From Acidobacteriota bacterium (GTDB lineage: Bacteria; Acidobacteriota; Terriglobia; Terriglobales; Acidobacteriaceae): a stretch of DNA of 11,910 nucleotides. Shown here in pieces: positions 1 through 5,828 of the stretch. Below the pieces are notes generated by a model that did not search any database, was not told the origin of the DNA, and saw nothing but the letters and a program-made list of their open reading frames with translations. The translations under genes were made by a program, and so were the position numbers. Position 1 is the stretch's first letter; each line of letters starts with the position of its first letter. The stretch spans positions 1,013-12,922 of the forward strand of contig QIAR01000255.1 in NCBI GenBank assembly GCA_003225595.1, given 5' to 3'.

Positions 1-902
1 GCACTCCAATCAGGACCCGGTCGAACCATCTTCTTCTCGCGGCATTCATCGTTGTCGTGCCGAGGGTGCTGACAATAAGGACACCTTCCAGGAAACTTGG
101 TCCATAGCATATCGGCGATGCTGCGTATCCGCACCGTGCCACAGAGTGCCATCCACCAAGCGACTGCCTTCGGCAAGAACGTCTCGGGGTCGACGTCCTG
201 CTTCTTTTTGTGACTAGCAAGTAAGCTGAGACCACCCGAGACTTCCACTAGGTGCGTAAAGAGGTTCATCTCATCGCAGTAGTAATTACGATTCCAGTAG
301 ATGGCGTTTACCGTTCGATACCACTCATCAATGCTGCGCCGCCGATTTTTGTCAATGAACGCCTGATCAACACGCGCTGCCTCTGCGGTTTCTGTTTGAG
401 AACGTGTGAAGTCACGGTTCAGATCTTCTACCTGGTTCATGAACTCAGCAGGAAACAAGTCTGTCTTGATGTTTGCGTCTCGAAATCGGCGTTGACCGGC
501 TCCACGGATCTGCGGGTTAGGGTCGAGCATGCCGATAACTACTCGATCCACCTTTCGTTCGATCAGCCGTTCAGCGCACGGGATCTTTGGGTGGTTCCGT
601 GTTGTGCACGGCTCTAAGGTCGTGTAGACAGTGGCTCCTGCGAGAGTATCGTCCGGCGGGAGCTTGTGTTCCAGAGCGATGTACTCCGCGTGCCCGGTTT
701 TTCCGTCGTTCCGATGTGCCTGGGCCACGGCCTTCCCGTCTTTGACGACGACGACACCGACTTTCGGGTGAACTCGGTTATCTTCAGGCACGCTTTTCTT
801 CGCCTCGGCAATCGCCAGTTCGACGAACTGTTGCTCGTGTTTAACTCCATATCTGCGAAACTCCTTCAAACGGGGGCCAGTATGTGGCAAGATAAGTATC
901 AT
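1..902 (-). CDS. Cytidine-deaminase-fold / MazG-like fusion protein (C-terminus cut by window edge)
   Basis: 300 codons are visible and the frame runs off the left edge. Residues ~20-135 form a RibD/dCMP-deaminase-like zinc deaminase: H71-A-E73 (zinc histidine and catalytic glutamate) and P98-C99 with a second cysteine C109 inside EPCTTRNHPKIPC, followed by the usual ERLIERKVDRVVIGMLDPNP strand. Residues ~180-275 (IDEWYRTVNAIYW, NLFTHLVEVSGGLS, AVAWWMALCG, MLWTKFPGRCPYC) resemble a MazG-type all-alpha NTP pyrophosphohydrolase. The ExxE and ExxD metal-binding acids are mostly replaced, so it may be inactive or regulatory. A CPYC...C cluster follows. Start: ATG at 902 is the only in-frame ATG upstream of the fold, but no good Shine-Dalgarno precedes it; TTG at 869 is an alternative. 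The gene is divergent from the small-protein/TMK genes, so the spacer probably holds both promoters. Likely substrate: a free (deoxy)cytidine nucleotide or derivative (inference). Deaminase call firm; MazG call moderate. Confidence 0.85.
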   Translation of the reverse strand, partial: MILILPHTGPRLKEFRRYGVKHEQQFVELAIAEAKKSVPEDNRVHPKVGVVVVKDGKAVAQAHRNDGKTGHAEYIALEHKLPPDDTLAGATVYTTLEPCTTRNHPKIPCAERLIERKVDRVVIGMLDPNPQIRGAGQRRFRDANIKTDLFPAEFMNQVEDLNRDFTRSQTETAEAARVDQAFIDKNRRRSIDEWYRTVNAIYWNRNYYCDEMNLFTHLVEVSGGLSLLASHKKKQDVDPETFLPKAVAWWMALCGTVRIRSIADMLWTKFPGRCPYCQHPRHDNDECREKKMVRPGPDWS

Positions 903-951
903 CGCAGAACTGGAGGATCTTTGCGACCCCGAGCTTTCGGGTGCATCAAGG

Positions 952-959
952 GTTATATT
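952..959. promoter_or_regulatory. Candidate overlapping divergent -10 elements
   Basis: The AT-rich core GTTATATT lies in the divergent spacer. Read leftward it gives TATAAC (957-952), one mismatch from TATAAT; read rightward it gives TATATT (954-959). Neither has a convincing -35 box at 17 bp. If used, the leader would be about 40 nt for the deaminase gene and about 20 nt for the small gene. The assignment rests only on position and composition. Confidence 0.25.
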
Positions 960-977
960 CTCGTGGACAAATGATTT

Positions 978-982
978 GGAGG
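978..982 (+). promoter_or_regulatory. Shine-Dalgarno GGAGG fixing the start of the small gene
   Basis: GGAGG with a 5-nt spacer before GTG at 988. It falls inside the reading frame if translation began at the upstream TTG (976), so GTG 988 is the better start. Confidence 0.6.
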
Positions 983-987
983 GAACC

Positions 988-1356
988 GTGCCAGAATCTG
1001 AGGCAAAGCAGAAGCTGTTGAGCTTCATTGACCAGCACAAGTACGAGGCTGGGGAGCTCTTCTCGAAACTGGCTGAATCGCCCGAGTTGGCGGAACAGCT
1101 TCGGTCAATGTTGCAGCCGATTGCGAACAATGCTGGTTGGCCTGACGAACTGCGTACTTGGAGGGCGTTGCTCTTAGGTCTGCTTGGTAACGAGATTGGC
1201 GGAATTGCGAGCCCAATGCTGCCGAAACGGGCAGCGGAAGAACTTTTTGACGTCGCCAGCGGGTTCGGGATCAGCCGTCCCGCAATTGAGATGATTGCAA
1301 ACTCAGCGTACGAAATCCGCCAAGAATTAGCGTCATACTTAATATCAAATACTTAG
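988..1356 (+). CDS. Uncharacterised small helical protein, first gene of the TMK cassette
   Basis: 122 codons from GTG 988, chosen because GGAGG lies 5 nt upstream. I do not recognise a family. The protein is acidic to neutral and predicted largely alpha-helical (FIDQHKYEAGELFSKLAESPELAEQL, then AAEELFDVASGFGISRPAIEMIANSAYEIRQELASYL). It has no signal peptide; the one hydrophobic stretch (ALLLGLLGNEIGGIAS) is short and glycine-rich, so a cytosolic protein is more likely than a membrane one. It precedes the first TMK-like gene by 16 nt on the same strand and is divergent from the deaminase fusion, so it is probably part of the same functional unit, perhaps as an adaptor or regulator (inference only). 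Confidence 0.7.
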   Translation: MPESEAKQKLLSFIDQHKYEAGELFSKLAESPELAEQLRSMLQPIANNAGWPDELRTWRALLLGLLGNEIGGIASPMLPKRAAEELFDVASGFGISRPAIEMIANSAYEIRQELASYLISNT

Positions 1357-1372
1357 CGAGGTAGTTCATAGA

Positions 1373-2053
1373 ATGACACTAAAAGGGCGATTTATCGTTT
1401 TCGAAGGTTTAGATTGTTCCGGGAGCACAACTCAAGCCAGTTACCTGTACGAACGACTTATCGCCGTAGGCAATCGGGTATGGTTAACATCGCAACCTTC
1501 ATCGGGTCCTGTTGGTCACCTAATCAGATTACTTTTTTCGGGCCGGGTCGTCTTGCCACCGGACCGCCACATTCGTGACCGTCAATTTGCCTACTTATTT
1601 GCTGCTGATCGCTTTGATCATCTCAACAATCCGACGACGGGTATTCTAAAGTATCTCGACGACGGCATAGACGTAATTTCAACTAGATATGTTCTCTCAT
1701 CCCTTGCTTACAATGTGGAAACAGACGAGGAAGAAGCGTTCGTCCGTCGGTTGAATGCGGACTTTCCCGATCCGGATTATCTAATCTTTTTAGATTGCTC
1801 GGTAGAATTGTCTATAGAACGAATGGCGGTTTCGCGTCCGAATCGAGACACATACGAGAATCGCGCAAAACTGACGAGGGCAGCTTTGAATTACCACCAC
1901 ACGCTTGCAGGGTACCAAGGCCGATTGTTAATTGTCGACGCTTCTCTTCCCAGGGAAGAAGTGGGAGCAAAGGTTTTTGACTTCGTCGCGCGAGACATTG
2001 GCCAGTCTTCAGGCGGCGCATTCGTTCGCCAATCCGGTCTTACGAGCGACTGA
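1373..2053 (+). CDS. Thymidylate-kinase-like protein with substituted Walker A lysine
   Basis: 226 aa, close to the usual dTMP kinase length (~205-230). The TMK layout is clear: beta1/P-loop FEGLDCSGSTTQ at residues 10-21, FAADRFDHL at 76-84, the helix before VISTRYVLSSLAYN (101-114), the strand DYLIFLDCSVELSIER (135-150), a LID-like SRPNRDTYE (154-162) and a final strand LLIVDA. TMKs catalyse dTMP + ATP to dTDP + ADP. Two key positions differ: the P-loop lysine is S18, and the aspartate of the usual DR(Y/F/H) motif is T104 (R105 kept). Some dTMP kinases are reported with a threonine in place of the lysine, so catalysis is not excluded, but a sensor or pseudokinase role is possible. Start ATG 1373, with GAGG at 1358-1361. 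The tail after ~residue 210 is extra and low-complexity. The gene is followed 3 nt later by a second TMK-like gene. Confidence 0.85.
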   Translation: MTLKGRFIVFEGLDCSGSTTQASYLYERLIAVGNRVWLTSQPSSGPVGHLIRLLFSGRVVLPPDRHIRDRQFAYLFAADRFDHLNNPTTGILKYLDDGIDVISTRYVLSSLAYNVETDEEEAFVRRLNADFPDPDYLIFLDCSVELSIERMAVSRPNRDTYENRAKLTRAALNYHHTLAGYQGRLLIVDASLPREEVGAKVFDFVARDIGQSSGGAFVRQSGLTSD

Positions 2054-2056
2054 GCG

Positions 2057-2698
2057 ATGGCCGCACTCCTCTTCGTCTTTGAAGGCGCCGACGGGGTGGG
2101 CAAAACTCGTCGGTGTCACGACACATATGAGTTCATTGCAAGACTGGGCGTGCCGTGTGACGTCTTCTCATTCCCTGGCAAGAAGCTCGGCAGCTTGGGC
2201 CAAATCGTTCACACAATTCACAACAAGCCGCAGGAGCTACGTCTCCCATCAGTACGGCCAGCGGCACTTCAGACCCTTCATATAGCCGCTCAGATTGATG
2301 CGATTGAGCGTGATGTACTTCCCGCTCTCAGAAGAGGACGGGTCGTTTTGCTTGACCGGTTTTGGTGGTCTACTTGGGTGTACGGTTCAGAGGCTGGTGT
2401 GGATTCGAGTGTTTTGACAGGCTTGGTAGAGCTCGAACAGCGGGTCTGGAGAGACGTAATGCCTACAGCGGTTTTTTTCATAGATAGAGAGAAGCCCATC
2501 CGACCAGAACAATCACCCCGCATCTTCAAGCGACTGCGATGTTTGTATCAGGAGCTTGCGGGGAGCGAGAGAAAGAATTACCCAGTCTTCACGATCCGCA
2601 ATGACGATTTTGATATTGCTCAGGCGAAGATTCAGCGAATTGTTAAGGACGCCCTCTCCACAACCGAGAAGCCGAGTGCCCCACCCCTCGTTTCTTGA
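2057..2698 (+). CDS. Second thymidylate-kinase-like NMP kinase with intact P-loop
   Basis: 213 aa. Walker A is canonical, FEGADGVGKT (residues 8-17, K16), then SFPGKKLGSLG (38-48) where TMKs bind the dTMP phosphate, QIDAIERDVLPALRRG (79-94), and an intact VVLLDRFWWSTWVYG (96-110; D100, R101). It is diverged from housekeeping Tmk: the LID region is not obvious, and W-rich DRFWWSTWVYG replaces DRYxxSxxAYQ. The start codon lies 3 nt after the stop of the preceding TMK-like gene, with no clear ribosome binding site of its own, so translation is probably coupled. Substrate unknown: dTMP or a modified (deoxy)nucleotide is plausible. Pairing with a P-loop-altered paralogue suggests a heteromeric kinase (inference). 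Confidence 0.85.
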   Translation: MAALLFVFEGADGVGKTRRCHDTYEFIARLGVPCDVFSFPGKKLGSLGQIVHTIHNKPQELRLPSVRPAALQTLHIAAQIDAIERDVLPALRRGRVVLLDRFWWSTWVYGSEAGVDSSVLTGLVELEQRVWRDVMPTAVFFIDREKPIRPEQSPRIFKRLRCLYQELAGSERKNYPVFTIRNDDFDIAQAKIQRIVKDALSTTEKPSAPPLVS

Positions 2699-2767
2699 AG
2701 AGTGAGATTCCACGGTCGTCTCCCGCTTGGCATTTTTCGCTGACCCTGAAATGACCCTCGTCCCTAA

Positions 2768-3000
2768 GGTGCACCGATGATCCCCATCACCCACCCTTGT
2801 CGCAAAGTTGAGGCGCTTAGCGGGCGTCTGAAGTAGCCGAAGACGAGCACCGCGAGTCGGAGCCCTGAGCGCAGTCGAAGGGCCGCTGCCGAAATTGAGC
2901 TTGTACGGCGTCTGAGCCGTACGCCGAAATGCTGAGCTGGTCGAATGCATCCCCGCTTTTGCCGCCAGCCCTGAACGGAGCCGAAGGGGAAGCCGAAGGA
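2768..3000. repeat. Mosaic of short palindromic intergenic repeats
   Basis: No gene is supported here. A 22-nt unit at 2862-2883 (GCCCTGAGC...GTCGAAGGGC, arms GCCCT/AGGGC) recurs at 2968-2989 with 4 mismatches, and a shorter relative (GCTGAGCTGGTCGAATGC) sits at 2931-2948. The segment opens with the palindrome GGTGCACC (2768-2775) and CCACCCTTGTCGC (2791-2803). I recall such motifs recurring between genes of Acidobacteriota (memory, unchecked). Long minus-strand open frames across this stretch are arginine- and leucine-rich repeat translations, not proteins. Confidence 0.6.
2903..2922. repeat. Inverted repeat GTACGG/CCGTAC
   Basis: A perfect 6-bp stem (2903-2908 with 2917-2922) encloses an 8-nt loop inside the mosaic repeat. 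No T-run follows on either strand, so it is not a typical intrinsic terminator. Confidence 0.5.
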
Positions 3001-3148
3001 TACGCAAAAACAATTTGGCGCCCAGCAGCATCCACCCTGTCCAAAACGGGAACAGGACAGGCACCCTCCGCTCAAGTTCTGGGGGCAAACTCGTCGCGCG
3101 AGCGCTGCCGGCATAAGTCCCAACAAAGAGAGCGGTTTCCCCTCATTC

Positions 3149-3164
3149 CGTACATCTATGTACG
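3149..3164. repeat. Inverted repeat CGTACA-TCTA-TGTACG
   Basis: A perfect 6-bp inverted repeat with a 4-nt centre, 22 nt before the parS-like palindrome. It could be a small operator, but no adjacent gene makes a regulator obvious. Confidence 0.4.
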
Positions 3165-3185
3165 TATATATCAGTATCGACAAAA

Positions 3186-3201
3186 TGTTCCACGTGGAAC
3201 A
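3186..3201. other. parS: parS-like centromere site (ParB binding)
   Basis: TGTTCCACGTGGAACA is a perfect 16-bp palindrome and fits the conserved chromosomal ParB-binding consensus TGTTNCACGTGNAACA at every defined position. It is intergenic, as most parS sites are. Outer flanking repeats CAAAATG (3181-3187) and CATTTTG (3208-3214) are mutually inverted. Chromosomal parS sites mostly cluster near oriC, so this suggests an origin-proximal location, or a plasmid/integrated-element partition site; no parA/parB is in the window. A chance exact match in 12 kb is very unlikely. Confidence 0.7.
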
Positions 3202-3238
3202 CTTCTCCATTTTGCAAGCGACCTTTACTGACATCTTT

Positions 3239-3258
3239 CGCGGGCGAGGGCGCCCGCG
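3239..3258. repeat. Strong GC hairpin, dispersed-repeat type
   Basis: CGCGGGCG (3239-3246) and CGCCCGCG (3251-3258) form a perfect 8-bp stem with a 4-nt loop. It lies 29 nt past the stop of the minus-strand microprotein gene and could end that transcript, but no U-tract follows. I recall near-identical hairpins between genes of Acidobacteriota; this is unverified. Confidence 0.5.
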
Positions 3259-3287
3259 CCACACTGAAAAGCGATCTGCATTTAGAA

Positions 3288-3425
3288 CTAGTCGCTGCGG
3301 TAGGCGATCCACCACGACAGAAATAAAATCGGGATTGTGGCCGCCACCGCCCACCACAGCGGCAAGACGAAATCCGCTAATAAACCCAGCACTGCGAAGA
3401 CTGTCCAGAACATCTTGCGCTGCAT
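3288..3425 (-). CDS. 45-aa membrane microprotein, function unknown
   Basis: The frame ATG...TAG encodes MQRKMFWTVFAVLGLLADFV, then LPLWWAVAATIPILFLSWWI and AYRSD. It is almost wholly hydrophobic: two segments (~5-21 and ~24-41) split by D18 and P22, with a positive N-terminus (RK) and a charged C-terminal RSD, typical of a one- or two-pass inner-membrane microprotein. Third-position choice and the lack of rare codons support a real gene, although 45 codons is short. A GCGGAG-like Shine-Dalgarno lies farther upstream than ideal (~18 nt); M5 is an alternative start. I do not recognise a named family. It is isolated in repeat-rich DNA. Confidence 0.55.
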   Translation of the reverse strand: MQRKMFWTVFAVLGLLADFVLPLWWAVAATIPILFLSWWIAYRSD

Positions 3426-3438
3426 AATCGCATTGTAG

Positions 3439-3630
3439 TCGCAGCTCCGCGAAGACCTGTGGTCACATAGACTATTTACTTACAAGATCACATTTGGCAC
3501 CGACGCTTTCCCGTACAATGATGCTCTCAGCGCCGCTGGCTGGGAGTGCTGTCGTCGCGGAGAGTTAACTGAGGCGAAGGCATTCGCGATGGCTCGCCGA
3601 TATCTGCACGACAAATGGGTGGTGTCCTAA
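3439..3630 (+). pseudogene. Possible gene remnant without a start codon
   Basis: Open from a TAG (3436-3438) to a TAA at 3628-3630. The 63 codons end with a protein-like stretch (DALSAAGWECCRRGELTEAK, then AFAMARRYLHDKWVVS) that reads like an amphipathic helical C-terminus. The only ATG (3589) would leave 13 residues; otherwise only CTG at 3457 is near. No Shine-Dalgarno is visible. It may be the tail of a decayed gene, or chance. Low confidence. Confidence 0.25.
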
Positions 3631-3637
3631 CTTCATA

Positions 3638-3728
3638 AACCACAAAGGACACGAAGTTACACGAAGGGCACCTTTTGAAGTTACACGAAGGGGCACCTTT
3701 TACGGTTCCTTTCGTGTCCTTCGTGGTT
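3638..3728. repeat. Long imperfect inverted repeat with internal tandem duplication
   Basis: The outer arms AACCACAAAGGACACGAAG (3638-3656) and TTTCGTGTCCTTCGTGGTT (3710-3728) pair over 19 nt with two mismatches. Between them a unit beginning GAAGTTACACGAAGG and ending GCACCTTTT is present twice back to back (3653-3676 and 3677-3701, differing by one G). I recall this CTTCGTG-type motif from Acidobacteriota intergenic DNA. It is not coding and lies upstream of the cupin gene. Confidence 0.7.
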
Positions 3729-3808
3729 AAATTCGGACACTATCGACAAATGCGGAACGGATCTATCTCGGGGGCGGCCGCCAGAAGAAGAAGGTAGGGT
3801 TCACTGAT

Positions 3809-4279
3809 ATGGCGAGTTCCAAAAATGCGGTGAATAGGAAGGGCCGGACGAGAAGAACCTCCGGGGCGACAAAGGTAACCCTCTTTAAGCAAAAAGGTGT
3901 GGCTAGGCAACCGGCCTCGCCAGCTGTCCTCCGGTACGTCCCATGGAGCGCGGTCGAGTTGGAAGATTTGAATTCGCTTCTCCAGCGCCAATTCGTCGTC
4001 GGCCAGAACATCATGTTGGCACGTGTCCTGCTGAAGAAAGGTTGCATCGTGCCCGAGCACAGCCACGTCAACGAGCAGATCACCTACGTTCTGGAAGGTG
4101 CGCTGAAGTTCTGGATCGACAGCAAAGAAATCGTTGTGAACGCGGGCGAGGTTCTGACGATTCCTCCCAACATGCCGCACAAAGCCGAGGCATTGGTCGA
4201 TACTGTAGACCTTGATGTTTTTAGTCCACCGCGGGCTGACTGGATCAACAAGACCGACAAATATCTGCGCAGCAAATAG
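3809..4279 (+). CDS. Small single-domain cupin protein
   Basis: 156 aa. A basic N-terminal extension (~30 residues, RKGRTRRTSG) precedes one cupin barrel (~40-140). Motif 1 is GCIVPEHSHVNEQITYVLEG with ligands H84, H86 and E89/Q90; motif 2 is AGEVLTIPPNMPHKAEAL with H124. All four usual metal ligands are present, matching quercetinase-like small cupins, whose functions vary (dioxygenase, isomerase, sensor). Substrate unknown. AAGGTAGG sits 10-15 nt before ATG 3809, a loose ribosome binding site. The gene ends 21 nt before thrC on the same strand, so co-transcription is likely; a role in threonine metabolism is not implied by the family. Confidence 0.85.
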   Translation: MASSKNAVNRKGRTRRTSGATKVTLFKQKGVARQPASPAVLRYVPWSAVELEDLNSLLQRQFVVGQNIMLARVLLKKGCIVPEHSHVNEQITYVLEGALKFWIDSKEIVVNAGEVLTIPPNMPHKAEALVDTVDLDVFSPPRADWINKTDKYLRSK

Positions 4280-4300
4280 ACAAGCTGCTGCGCGAACTGG

Positions 4301-5701
4301 ATGATCGATCACCCAATCTCCGCGCCTGGAATCGAGCCCAGCCTCTCGCGTCTGCGGTGTATCGGCTGCGGTGCTGTCCACGCTACCGTTGAGCAAGATT
4401 TCCGCTGTCCTGATTGCAGCGACCTGCTGGAAATCTTCTACCCCGATTGGCAGAACCGGGGCACAATGCAGACTACGGCGCCCGATTTGGAAGCCCTGAA
4501 GCCGCTCTGGCAACAAAGAAAGACATCTCGGCTTGCAATCGATGAAAGCGGCGTCTGGCGTTTCCGCGAACTTCTGCCTGCGCTGCGCGACTGGAATGCG
4601 GCCACCACCCTACGCGAAGGGAACACTCCTGTTTACGAGCTTCCTTCTTGCGCCCGCATCACCGGTGTGGAGCAGCTTTACGCCAAACACCAGGGCATGA
4701 ATCCGACCGGCTCGTTCAAGGACACGGGCATGACCGTTGCCGCATCCTTCGCACGTCAGAACGGATACCGCTGGGTGGCTTGCGCCTCCACCGGCAATAC
4801 TTCCGCATCCATGGCCGCTTATGCCGCACGTGGGGGAATGCGTAGTCTGGTGTTGATTCCGGAAGGCAAAGTCTCCTGGGGCAAGCTTTCTCAGGCGCTG
4901 GACTACGGCGCTGTCACTTGTCAGTTGCGCACTGATTTCGATGGCTGCATGCAGGCGCTGAACGAAGTTGTCAAGCGCATGCCAGTTTGTCTTCTAAACT
5001 CGGTAAATCCTTACCGGATCGAAGGGCAGAAGACCGGCGCGATTGAGCTTCTGGAGCAACTTGATTGGCAAGCGCCCGATCACGTCATTGTCCCGGGCGG
5101 CAACTTGGGAAACGCTTCGGCACTTGGGAAAGCCTTTCTGGAACTGCTGGAGCTGGGCTTGATATCGCGATTGCCGAAGCTCTCGGTGATACAGGCCGAG
5201 GGAGCGAATCCGCTGGTACGCTGCATTCGCGAACACGGAGGCAAGGAGTTGATTCCGGTCCAAGCTGAGACCATGGCGACCGCACTTCGTATTGGCAATC
5301 CTGCGTCATGGAGGAAGGCGGTGCGTGTACTTGAAGCCACCGGCGGGGCAGTCGAACAAGTAAGTGAAGTCGAAATTGCGCAGGCGAAGGCTGAAATCGG
5401 AGCCGACGGGATTGGCTGCGAGCCCGCTTCGGCAGTGACGCTCGCCGGGCTGAAGAAGCTGGTCAAACAGCGGTTCGTTAAAACACAGGAAACCGTGGTC
5501 CTCATATTAACCGGCCACTTGCTCAAAGATCCCGAGTTCACCCTGAAATTTCATCGCGGAGATCTCTTCCGAGGGACAGAACACGAGCTGGAAGCGGCGG
5601 TGCTCGCGTCGCATCAACGGGCTCCGATCATTCTGGAGCCCAATGTTGATGTCATCGTAAAAACACTGGAGCAGGCGGAGAAGAACGGTCCGACGAAATA
5701 A
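4301..5701 (+). CDS. thrC: Threonine synthase
   Basis: 466 aa PLP enzyme converting O-phosphohomoserine and water to threonine and phosphate, the last step of threonine synthesis; cytosolic. An N-terminal zinc-ribbon-like pair (C20-x2-C23 and C36-x2-C39) precedes the fold-type II core. K140 in NPTGSFKDTG is the Schiff-base lysine, ASTGNTSAS (162-170) is the substrate/phosphate loop, and PGGNLGN (265-271) binds the PLP phosphate. The N-terminal Cys motif and length fit the bacterial form with such a ribbon; cysteate synthase is a close relative but unlikely beside a homoserine kinase. The start has no strong ribosome binding site. It lies between the cupin gene and thrB. Confidence 0.93.
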   Translation: MIDHPISAPGIEPSLSRLRCIGCGAVHATVEQDFRCPDCSDLLEIFYPDWQNRGTMQTTAPDLEALKPLWQQRKTSRLAIDESGVWRFRELLPALRDWNAATTLREGNTPVYELPSCARITGVEQLYAKHQGMNPTGSFKDTGMTVAASFARQNGYRWVACASTGNTSASMAAYAARGGMRSLVLIPEGKVSWGKLSQALDYGAVTCQLRTDFDGCMQALNEVVKRMPVCLLNSVNPYRIEGQKTGAIELLEQLDWQAPDHVIVPGGNLGNASALGKAFLELLELGLISRLPKLSVIQAEGANPLVRCIREHGGKELIPVQAETMATALRIGNPASWRKAVRVLEATGGAVEQVSEVEIAQAKAEIGADGIGCEPASAVTLAGLKKLVKQRFVKTQETVVLILTGHLLKDPEFTLKFHRGDLFRGTEHELEAAVLASHQRAPIILEPNVDVIVKTLEQAEKNGPTK

Positions 5702-5828
5702 AAAGGTCGTGGCTACGAAGCGAGCTACGGCAGGTCACGGCTTCACCCGTGCCGTACAGGGTTCAGAAAAATGTGTTTTTTAGCCCCTGAGGGACGAAGG
5801 TTCGCCATCTTCAACGGATTATTCAGGA
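5702..5828. other. thrC-thrB spacer with dispersed-repeat-like sequence
   Basis: 127 nt without a gene. CACGG/CCGTG (5736-5740 with 5747-5751) could form a weak hairpin, and the stretch around 5736-5795 (TCACGGCTTCACCCGTGCCG, TTTTTTAGCCCCTGAGGGACG) resembles a repeat I recall from Acidobacteriota. There is no clear terminator or promoter; thrB may still be in the thrC operon. Confidence 0.4.

Noticed and set aside
252..974. Plus-strand open frames of 121 and 102 codons
   Set aside because: They lie antisense to the deaminase-MazG gene, whose frame carries complete zinc-deaminase motifs; no homology-like features in the plus frames.
2513..3357. Long minus-strand open frames (191 and 197 codons)
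   Set aside because: They run across palindromic repeats and into the 3' end of the second TMK gene; the translation is low-complexity arginine/leucine text typical of translated repeats, without ribosome binding sites or domains.
2699..3808. Insertion sequence or transposon remnant
   Set aside because: No transposase-like frame, terminal inverted repeats of IS type or target-site duplication could be seen; only short palindromic repeats.
3740..4516. 258-codon minus-strand frame
   Set aside because: Antisense to the cupin and thrC, both of which have clear family motifs.
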